A stretch of DNA of 64,000 nt from an uncultured Gammaproteobacteria bacterium (GTDB taxonomy: Bacteria; Pseudomonadota; Gammaproteobacteria; JAADHQ01): assembly GCA_947258755.1 (NCBI GenBank), contig CAMYJO010000017.1, forward strand, positions 1 through 64,000, in the 5' to 3' direction. The position numbers were made by a program, and so were the translations under genes. Below the pieces are notes generated by a model, which saw only the letters and a program-made list of their open reading frames with translations, was not told the DNA's origin and made no database searches. This document shows positions 57,384-64,000 of the stretch, one piece after another (position 1 is the stretch's first letter; every line of letters starts with the position of its first letter).

Positions 57384-59693
57384 ATGAGTAAAAACCTGGT
57401 CATTGTTGAGTCTCCAGCAAAAGCCAAAACTATCAATAAATACCTTGGCAAGGACTTTTACGTTCTGGCCTCATACGGCCATGTGCGCGATTTGGTTCCC
57501 AAGGAAGGCGCGGTCGATACTGAACACGACTTTGCCATGAAGTATCAAGTCATCGAAAAAAACCAACGTCACGTCGACGCCATTGTCAAGGCACTGAAAA
57601 AGGCCGATGCCCTGTATCTCGCGACTGACCCGGATAGGGAAGGTGAGGCGATTTCCTGGCATCTCTATGAATTACTGAAAGATAAAAAATTGCTCGAGGG
57701 CAAGGAGACCCACCGGGTTATCTTTCACGAAATTACCAAACGCGCCATCAACGAGGCCATGGCGCAGCCGCGTGATCTATCCACTGATATGATCAATGCC
57801 CAGCAGGCGCGCCGTGCTCTCGATTATCTGGTTGGCTTCAACCTATCGCCGTTACTATGGAAGAAAATTCGCCGTGGACTATCCGCTGGGCGCGTACAAA
57901 GCCCCGCACTGCGCTTGATTGTAGAACGTGAACTTGAAATAGAAAAATTCATCGCCAAGGAGTACTGGACAGTTGAAGCGGATGTCAGCAGCAAGGGACA
58001 AAACTTCATTGCGCGCCTGACCTATCTGAACGAGAAAAAACTGAGTCAGTTCGATATCAACAATAGCGAACTGGCCATGGATGCTGAGCAAGCCTTGTTA
58101 AAAGCAGCCGCCGGCAAGCTCACGATTAAAAAGGTCGAGAAAAAGAAACGCAAACGTAATCCCACAGCGCCATTCATTACCTCGACCTTGCAACAGGAAG
58201 CGGCACGTAAGCTCGGCTTCACAGCACAACGCACCATGCGTACCGCCCAGCAACTCTATGAAGGTATCGACATCGGTGGCTCAACTACGGGCCTGATCAC
58301 CTATATGCGTACCGACTCAGTCAACCTGGCCCAGGAGGCACTGGACGAAATCCGCGAGGTCATCAGCCAACGCTATGGCAGTGACAATCTACCTGATGAA
58401 CCGCGCGTCTACAAAACCAAATCAAAAAATGCACAGGAAGCGCATGAAGCCATCCGCCCAACAGCGGCAGAACGCGTACCCGAATCAATCAAGGAACACC
58501 TGAGTAAGGATCAGTTCAAACTGTATGACCTGATCTGGAAGCGTACCGTCGCCAGCCAGATGGTGCATGCCACGATTGATACCGTCGCCGCGGACCTGAC
58601 CGCCGGTGATGAAAACATCTTCCGCGCTAACGGCTCGACCATCGTCAATCCCGGCTTCATGGCGGTTTACCAGGAAAGCCTGGATGACAAGAAAGACAAA
58701 ACAGATGATCAACGCATGTTGCCCGAGTTATTACAGGGTGAACAAGTCGATCTACTCAAGCTCAGACCCGAACAACATTTTACTGAGCCACCACCACGCT
58801 TCACTGAAGCGAGTCTGGTCAAGACGCTTGAGGAACACGGTATCGGCCGTCCTTCGACCTATGCCGCGATTATCTCGACATTACAGCATCGTGAATACGC
58901 CAAACTGGAGAAAAAACGTTTTTTCCCAACCGATGTCGGTCGCGTCGTTAATAAATTCCTGACTCAGCATTTCACCCAGTATGTCGACTATGACTTCACC
59001 GCCAACCTGGAAGATGAGCTGGACGCCATTTCACGTGGCGAGGAAGAATGGAAACCGATGCTGAAAAAATTCTGGAAGCCATTCAAGAAACTGGTGGTCG
59101 AAAAAGAAAAGAGTGTCAGCCGCCAGGAAGTTACCCAGGAAGCCATCGACGAGAACTGCCCCAAATGTGGCAAACAACTCTCGATCAGGCTCGGTCGACG
59201 CGGTAGCTTCATCGGCTGTTCGGGTTTCCCGGATTGCGATTACACGCGCAATGTCGGCGATGATGCCGAGTCTGCCGAACCTGAAATTCTGGAAGGACGT
59301 AAATGCCCCGAATGCAATTCTGACCTGATTATCCGCCAGGGCCGTTACGGCAAATTCATTGGCTGCAGTAGTTACCCGGACTGCAAACATATTGAACCGC
59401 TGGAGAAACCCAAAGATACCGGCGTACAGTGCCCCGAGTGCAAGAAAGGCAATATCCTGCAACGCAAATCCCGCAATGGAAAAATATTCTTTTCCTGTGA
59501 GCGCTACCCCGATTGCAGTTATGCGATCTGGAACGAACCCGTTGCCGAGCCCTGTCCGCTCTGTGACTGGCCGATCACAATGATCAAGACCACCAAAAAA
59601 CGCGGTACCGAACGCGTCTGCCCGCAAAAAGACTGCAAGTTTTCCGAGCCCCATGAACTCGAAGAAACCGAAGAGGCCGACGAGCAATCTTGA
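57384..59693 (+). CDS. topA: DNA topoisomerase I
   Basis: Type IA topoisomerase relaxing negative supercoils; 769 residues. The Toprim domain has SPAKAKTINKYLG (8-20) and the metal-binding LATDPDREGEAISW (about 79-92). The catalytic tyrosine is near 307 in YMRTDSVNLA. Four C-terminal zinc-ribbon units follow (CPKCGKQL..CSGFPDC, CPECNSDL..CSSYPDC, CPECKKGN..CERYPDC, CPLCDWPI..CPQKDC). It is shorter than E. coli TopA, which has extra C-terminal ribbons lacking cysteines. Confidence 0.96.
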   Translation: MSKNLVIVESPAKAKTINKYLGKDFYVLASYGHVRDLVPKEGAVDTEHDFAMKYQVIEKNQRHVDAIVKALKKADALYLATDPDREGEAISWHLYELLKDKKLLEGKETHRVIFHEITKRAINEAMAQPRDLSTDMINAQQARRALDYLVGFNLSPLLWKKIRRGLSAGRVQSPALRLIVERELEIEKFIAKEYWTVEADVSSKGQNFIARLTYLNEKKLSQFDINNSELAMDAEQALLKAAAGKLTIKKVEKKKRKRNPTAPFITSTLQQEAARKLGFTAQRTMRTAQQLYEGIDIGGSTTGLITYMRTDSVNLAQEALDEIREVISQRYGSDNLPDEPRVYKTKSKNAQEAHEAIRPTAAERVPESIKEHLSKDQFKLYDLIWKRTVASQMVHATIDTVAADLTAGDENIFRANGSTIVNPGFMAVYQESLDDKKDKTDDQRMLPELLQGEQVDLLKLRPEQHFTEPPPRFTEASLVKTLEEHGIGRPSTYAAIISTLQHREYAKLEKKRFFPTDVGRVVNKFLTQHFTQYVDYDFTANLEDELDAISRGEEEWKPMLKKFWKPFKKLVVEKEKSVSRQEVTQEAIDENCPKCGKQLSIRLGRRGSFIGCSGFPDCDYTRNVGDDAESAEPEILEGRKCPECNSDLIIRQGRYGKFIGCSSYPDCKHIEPLEKPKDTGVQCPECKKGNILQRKSRNGKIFFSCERYPDCSYAIWNEPVAEPCPLCDWPITMIKTTKKRGTERVCPQKDCKFSEPHELEETEEADEQS

Positions 59694-59750
59694 TGTCGAT
59701 ACTGCTGCGCGCTTGCACACGGCGGCAACACACCCCGTCGAGACGATAAC

Positions 59751-60305
59751 GTGACTCCCTGGCAACTCAGGCTAGCGACAAAAATCATTCACCGTGGCGG
59801 CATCATCGCCTACCCGACCGAGGCCGTGTTCGGTCTTGGCTGTGACCCGCTTGATTTCAATGCCGTCGAAACGATCTGCCAGTTGAAAAACCGTAGCCTG
59901 TCCAAGGGTCTGATTCTGATCGCATCAGACCTGGAACAGGTCAGGCCATTTACATCTGCAACACCCGCACAACTGCGCAAGCTGGAAACGAAAACCAGCA
60001 CACCGACGACCTGGATTATGCCGGCACATCCACACTGCCCGCGCTGGCTTACTGGCAAACACCAAGGCATCGCCATCAGGATCACGAAACACCCGATTGC
60101 ACAGCAACTGTGCGAACAATTGGGTCATGCGCTGGTCTCGACCAGCGCCAATATCAGCAATCACCCTGCGGCCCGCACAGCATTGGATGTACAACGCATC
60201 TTTGCAGAAAATGTGGATATGATTCTGCATGCTGACACCGGCGGCTATCATCAGGCCTCCGAGATCAGGGATGTACGCAGCAATAGAATCCTTCGCCCTG
60301 GGTAA
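59751..60305 (+). CDS. tsaC: L-threonylcarbamoyladenylate synthase, TsaC/Sua5/YrdC type
   Basis: A 184-residue enzyme making the threonylcarbamoyl-AMP used for t6A at tRNA position 37. It starts at a GTG. Motifs include GGIIAYPTEAVFGLGCDP, KNRSLSKGLILIA (the Lys-Arg-Ser-Lys nucleotide site), HQGIAIRITKHPIAQQLC and LVSTSANISNHPAARTALDV. Short form without the Sua5 C-terminal domain. It follows topA by 57 bases, the common order. Confidence 0.95.
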   Translation: MTPWQLRLATKIIHRGGIIAYPTEAVFGLGCDPLDFNAVETICQLKNRSLSKGLILIASDLEQVRPFTSATPAQLRKLETKTSTPTTWIMPAHPHCPRWLTGKHQGIAIRITKHPIAQQLCEQLGHALVSTSANISNHPAARTALDVQRIFAENVDMILHADTGGYHQASEIRDVRSNRILRPG

Positions 60306-60377
60306 GCTCTGACAAATGATAGAAAAAAAATGGTATTATTTGCCTCGGGGATAAAATAGAAAAACGGGGCATAATAA

Positions 60378-60998
60378 ATGAACAAACAAAAGACGTACTC
60401 ATTGGACAGTCTTAAATGGCTGTTGATTTCCACACTGCTTACGACAGCCACACCGGCATTTTCCGAATACTATTTTGGTGTTGACGCAACCTACATGGAC
60501 ACCAAGACATTGTTTGGCGACGGCACAGTCAATTTCGAACTGAATCCGGTACGCATAAAATTCGGCCACCGTTACCAGGAATTCGGCTGGGAGATACAGG
60601 CACTTACGCCCAGTGATGACACCGGCCTGTTCCCGGGTCTCAATACTCCGGATAAATTTGAGCTGCGTGGCGGCCTCGGTATCCTGTTCACTGTTAGCAC
60701 GCCGGGCAGGGGGTTCTATGGTGGCATCGGTTTCACACAGATCGTTTCGGATTACACTGCCTTTTTGAATGGCACATTCGTCAATACGACTGACACCGGA
60801 CCCTTTACTACGGTCAATCTTGGCGCACAATATCCGATCACAAAAAATCTACGAGTCAACTTCGACTATACATTTTATCATGGTGAAATAGACTGCCCTT
60901 ATTGCGTACCCGGTCCCAGCCTGCCTGCCGGCGTTGTCGGCACTGATCCGGATGTACGCCTGTCGACATTCGGTCTCGGGCTAAACTACTCCTTCTAG
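60378..60998 (+). CDS. Predicted outer-membrane beta-barrel protein
   Basis: A 206-residue protein with a signal peptide (about 1-29, ending ATPAFS) and a mature part of about eight amphipathic strands (YYFGVDATYMDTKTLFG, RGFYGGIGFTQIVSDYTAFLNG) ending in LGLNYSF, with a C-terminal phenylalanine as recognised by the BAM machinery. It resembles porin-family small barrels (OmpA-like or OMP_b-brl). No function can be assigned. A CxxC (CPYC) lies in a loop near residue 175. Confidence 0.7.
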   Translation: MNKQKTYSLDSLKWLLISTLLTTATPAFSEYYFGVDATYMDTKTLFGDGTVNFELNPVRIKFGHRYQEFGWEIQALTPSDDTGLFPGLNTPDKFELRGGLGILFTVSTPGRGFYGGIGFTQIVSDYTAFLNGTFVNTTDTGPFTTVNLGAQYPITKNLRVNFDYTFYHGEIDCPYCVPGPSLPAGVVGTDPDVRLSTFGLGLNYSF

Positions 60999-61020
60999 TA
61001 TCGCCAACACGGACATCACC

Positions 61021-61051
61021 TGCAATTGATGCGATCAGCGCATCAATTGTA
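61021..61051. repeat. Hairpin between the barrel gene and the DUF481 gene
   Basis: A perfect 11-bp inverted repeat, CAATTGATGCG (61023-61033) and its complement (61039-61049), with a 5-base loop. It lies 22 bases after the barrel gene stop but is followed by TAAAATG, not a T run, so it is not a standard terminator. It may stabilise the message end or be a binding site. Confidence 0.6.
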
Positions 61052-61110
61052 AAATGTTGGTTAAATCTTACCAGGGGCTTTCACCTTAGGCTCTCGATAA
61101 AAATCTTTCA

Positions 61111-61119
61111 TGCTACACT
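61111..61119 (+). promoter_or_regulatory. Possible extended -10 promoter of the DUF481 gene
   Basis: TGCTACACT, an extended -10 (TGn plus TACACT), lies 25 bases before the ATG at 61144. No clear -35 is seen, which extended -10 promoters do not need. Confidence 0.4.
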
Positions 61120-61143
61120 TCGGCCCTGATTTCCAAGGAGCGT

Positions 61144-62163
61144 ATGATGATAAAAATTTCTTCTATTCTTGCACTTTCACTGGCCTCAGCATCAGTGCTT
61201 GCAGACACCGTTACCATGAAAAACGGCGACCGCCTGACCGGCACTATTGTTAGCAAAACAGATGGCAACCTGATTTTCAAAACAGGTTTTGCCGGCGACA
61301 TAACATTAAATTGGGGCGAAATCAGTTCACTGACTACCGACAAACCAGTGGTCCTGGTACTCGACAATGACACCAGCATCGAAGCGGCTAATCTGCTACC
61401 TGGCGCTGGCGGCATGGCCAACATCCAGACAGCCAATGTCGGCAACCCGATGCAAGTCGCTCTTGGTTCGGTTAAATACATTAACCCACCAGTCGAAGTC
61501 AGTGGCAAGGGCGTCAAGGTTTCCGGACGGATCAACGCCGGCGCCAGTATCGCCAGTGGTAACTCAGACACCGAGAGCTATAACCTCGATGGTGAAGTGA
61601 TCATGCGCACCAAGCAAAACCGCACCACGGTAGGCGCCAACCTGTTTCGCGCCAGTGACAACGGCAACGACACCGAAGACAAGGCCGCTGCCTACCTGAA
61701 ATATGACCACTTCCTGAATGACAAGCAATATATCTATGGTAACACCACGTTTGCACGCGATAAATTCAAGGACCAGAAACTGAAAAGCACTATCGGCCTG
61801 GGTTATGGTCATCAGTTCTGGGAGTCCCCCAGTCGCAACCTGGCACTTGAAGCCGGCGTGTCATTTGTTAACGATGACTATTTCACCACAGCCGACGAGA
61901 ATTACACTGCTGGTCGTTGGGCAATCTTTTATGATCAGAAGATGTACAAGGATAAAATCCAGTTCTTCCACAGACATGAAGGCCTGATTGATTTAAGTGA
62001 CACCGAAAACCTGACCATCACCTCACAAACCGGCTTTCGCTTTCCATTACTGGCCGGCATGAACGCCGCTATTCAGGCCAATGTCGACTGGGACAAATCA
62101 CCTCCCGCAGGCTTTGGCAGCACTGATAGGAAAATATTGTTCAGTGTTGGCTATGCATGGTAG
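61144..62163 (+). CDS. DUF481 outer-membrane protein (YdiY-like)
   Basis: A 339-residue protein with a signal peptide (about 1-20, ASVLA). Residues 21-115 form an SHD1/LSM-like N-terminal part (TVTMKNGDRLTGTIVSKTDGNLIFKTGFAGDITLNWGEIS). The rest is a DUF481 beta-barrel (about 125-339: GASIASGNSDTESYNLDGEVIMRTKQNRTTVGANLF and a C-terminal SVGYAW). Relatives are annotated as salt-induced outer-membrane proteins; the function is not proven. AAGGAG is at 61135-61140. Confidence 0.88.
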   Translation: MMIKISSILALSLASASVLADTVTMKNGDRLTGTIVSKTDGNLIFKTGFAGDITLNWGEISSLTTDKPVVLVLDNDTSIEAANLLPGAGGMANIQTANVGNPMQVALGSVKYINPPVEVSGKGVKVSGRINAGASIASGNSDTESYNLDGEVIMRTKQNRTTVGANLFRASDNGNDTEDKAAAYLKYDHFLNDKQYIYGNTTFARDKFKDQKLKSTIGLGYGHQFWESPSRNLALEAGVSFVNDDYFTTADENYTAGRWAIFYDQKMYKDKIQFFHRHEGLIDLSDTENLTITSQTGFRFPLLAGMNAAIQANVDWDKSPPAGFGSTDRKILFSVGYAW

Positions 62164-62195
62164 TTATTTAACGCATATTGAATAATAATAGGGGC

Positions 62196-64000
62196 ATGGT
62201 CCCCTATTACAAAAAAGGCTGGTTTAAGGTACTCATAGGATTTTTTATCCTGTGTCTGCTTTTTATCAGCTTTTTGCCTTATGCCGTCCGCTACGGCATT
62301 GAACAATGGTATTTAAAGCAGGGTATCGATTCCGTTGCCATTGAAGATATTGACATCAACCTGTTTAGCGGCGAATTTCATCTTAAAAACCTGCGCGCCA
62401 GCAAGGATGGCCAGAATGCCGTGACCCTGGCTAATGCAACCGTCGCGTTTGAATGGCTGCCTTTATTTAAAAAACGCCTGACAATATCTCAACTTCATCT
62501 CGATGGATTAAATACCGGTATCCGCCAAAATAAGGACGGCAGTATCGATGCCGCTCAGGTGCGACTAGCACAACAGCAGCAAACAACCGAGAAAGAAGAA
62601 TCAGCCTGGGGTATTGGCCTTCAAGCAGTATCGGTGAATGATGCGCATTTTGCCCTAAGCACACCGGCACAAAAGGCCAATGTCATTATTGACCATATCA
62701 GCCTGGACAAACTCGAAAGCTGGTCTGAAGCGGGCAGTCAGGTCGAATTTTCCGGCAGTATCAATAACTCTCCGTTAAACATCACGGCTACTTTGCGCGC
62801 GTTCACTCAAGCCCCCGACATTAAGGGGCGACTGAAGATCGCAAAGCTGGATATCGCGCCTGCCGCTCTACATCTGCAAAAGCAACTGCAAGAACTGGGC
62901 GGACAACTGGATATCGATGCCGACTTTAACATTACCCACCAAACAGGTAAGAAAACGCAAATAGCATCGGATGGTACGCTAGGCCTGGTTAATCTATCAG
63001 TCAAGCTGGCCGATGGACACATTGCTACCGATCGCATCCAGTGGCAAGGAAAAATCAATCTGCAACTAAGCGACAAATCCAGCCTGCTCGATTATCTACT
63101 CCAAGGCAAGATCGATAGCGAAAATGTCGAGTTCTCGGGTAGTGCCCAGCAAGCTTATCGCTACCGCCATAACAAGCTTAGCTGGGACGGCACGGTCAAG
63201 CAGATAGATGATACTACTGGTCAGACACAGGTCACGGGAGCCATTGACGCACAGAATATCAACTTGCAGGACTCAGGCAGTCAACAAGAACTGATACACA
63301 GTGAAAAACTTACTATCAAAGAGATCGACCTTATCACTGGGCAAAACTTCAGCGCCAAACAGATAACACTGAAAAATCTTCGTACTTTATCAACCGCCAA
63401 TACCAGCAAGAGCAAACAACGACCGGCGCTGCTCCAGGCCGGCGGACTCAGCATTGACATGGCTTCATTTTCCACTGACAAAAGTCTACAAGTCGGCAAT
63501 ATTCGTCTACAGGATGCATTGATTCATATTAACAAACGTAAAGACGGTCAACTTGACCAGCTGGCTACGCTCACCTCCCCCAAAACCAAGGCCAAAAAAA
63601 CAACAGCAGCCAAAGACAAGACAGATACGTTGCAACTATTGGCACGCTTACTGGAAGTTGCCGGTAACAGCAAGCTTATATTTATCGATAACTCAGTCAC
63701 CCCTGCATTTAAAACCGAACTTTTGATTGCAAAGGCCAGTATCAGCAATATCGATTCATCGAAACCGCGAAGTGCAAGCCCGTTCATACTCGAAGCTAAG
63801 TCTGGCAAGTACGCTAATGTAAACGTCGATGGCGATGCCTATCCTTTCAGCACTCCATTAAGCCTGAGACTCAATGCTAAACTTAAAAATCTCAGCCTTC
63901 CAAGTCTGTCCAGCTATAGCGCCAAGATGATCGGTTATGATATGCGTAGCGGCCAACTCAGCGCGACAATCAAAGCCAATATTAAAAAAGGGAAAATCGA
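62196..64000 (+). CDS. AsmA-like DUF748 protein (N-terminal part, runs off the window)
   Basis: A frame open from the ATG at 62196 to the window end, at least 601 residues. Residues 1-12 are cytoplasmic and one membrane segment is at about 11-30. The periplasmic part has AsmA features: short repeated beta strands (IDSVAIEDIDINLFSGEFHLKNLRA, VTLANATVAFEWLPLFKKRLTISQLHLDGLNTGI). The last visible stretch, LSLPSLSSYSAKMIGYDMRSGQLSATIKANIKKGKI, is the DUF748 repeat signature. AsmA-like proteins are thought to move or bind phospholipid between membranes. It follows the DUF481 gene by 32 bases with a poorly spaced ribosome binding site. Confidence 0.85.
   Translation, partial: MVPYYKKGWFKVLIGFFILCLLFISFLPYAVRYGIEQWYLKQGIDSVAIEDIDINLFSGEFHLKNLRASKDGQNAVTLANATVAFEWLPLFKKRLTISQLHLDGLNTGIRQNKDGSIDAAQVRLAQQQQTTEKEESAWGIGLQAVSVNDAHFALSTPAQKANVIIDHISLDKLESWSEAGSQVEFSGSINNSPLNITATLRAFTQAPDIKGRLKIAKLDIAPAALHLQKQLQELGGQLDIDADFNITHQTGKKTQIASDGTLGLVNLSVKLADGHIATDRIQWQGKINLQLSDKSSLLDYLLQGKIDSENVEFSGSAQQAYRYRHNKLSWDGTVKQIDDTTGQTQVTGAIDAQNINLQDSGSQQELIHSEKLTIKEIDLITGQNFSAKQITLKNLRTLSTANTSKSKQRPALLQAGGLSIDMASFSTDKSLQVGNIRLQDALIHINKRKDGQLDQLATLTSPKTKAKKTTAAKDKTDTLQLLARLLEVAGNSKLIFIDNSVTPAFKTELLIAKASISNIDSSKPRSASPFILEAKSGKYANVNVDGDAYPFSTPLSLRLNAKLKNLSLPSLSSYSAKMIGYDMRSGQLSATIKANIKKGKI

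Noticed and set aside
59031-59765. Minus-strand open frame of 244 codons opposite topA
   Set aside because: Phe/Ala-rich translation mirrors the repeated zinc-ribbon codons of topA; no family features or start signal.

Overview
This window looks like ordinary chromosome from a Gram-negative gammaproteobacterium. The inference rests on gene order: pilMNOPQ-aroK-aroB-dgt-(damX-like)-hemE, def-fmt-rsmB-DUF4390-ntrYX-trkA-trkH, and dprA-smg-topA-tsaC are all arrangements known from this class. Base composition looks near 50% GC throughout. I see no rRNA or tRNA gene, insertion sequence, prophage or CRISPR array. Lineage below class cannot be fixed; a pyruvate:ferredoxin oxidoreductase next to respiratory-type genes would suit a facultative or microaerobic, perhaps environmental, organism.

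Layout: 1-4.2 kb holds the end of the type IV pilus assembly operon (pilM partial, pilN, O, P, Q), closed by a strong terminator. 4.3-9.3 kb carries shikimate genes (aroK, aroB), a dNTP triphosphohydrolase, a WGR-domain protein and an AAA-SPOR cell-division-type protein. 9.4-18.2 kb has hemE, a DUF2914 protein, nifJ with a dihydroorotate-dehydrogenase-like partner, an MscS channel and a Sel1-repeat protein. 18.3-31.7 kb is mostly on the minus strand: a lipo-cytochrome, gltD/gltB, a fructosamine-kinase-like protein, a 5'-3' exonuclease, an FtsN-like SPOR protein, argS and priA. 32.0-36.3 kb is the most accessory-looking part: an HD-GYP response regulator, then a frame-disrupted 11-residue-repeat protein, a sigma factor, a putative membrane anti-sigma partner, a small secreted protein, a DUF3106 helical protein and an outer-membrane barrel.

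36.3-39.9 kb is an OmpR/histidine-kinase pair followed by a secreted spondin-domain protein and a membrane-anchored thioredoxin. I found the same 11-bp-spaced direct repeat before the regulator gene and before the spondin gene, which suggests one autoregulated regulon. 40.0-42.9 kb is the three-gene pnt transhydrogenase operon. 43.1-43.7 kb is an HNH endonuclease. 43.8-54.4 kb is a long minus-strand block with a methyltransferase, trkH, trkA, an NtrX-like regulator with degenerate ATPase motifs, an NtrY-like kinase, DUF4390, rsmB, fmt and def. 54.6-64.0 kb on the plus strand holds a LysM protein, dprA, smg, topA, tsaC, two outer-membrane-type proteins and the start of an AsmA/DUF748 protein cut by the window end.

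Noncoding signals of note are two copies of a hairpin-forming dispersed element (43.7 and 45.9-46.05 kb), two good rho-independent terminators, and an inverted repeat in front of the spondin gene. No intergenic stretch exceeds 300 bases. The best candidates for undescribed biology are the sigma-factor/helical-repeat locus and the spondin two-component regulon.
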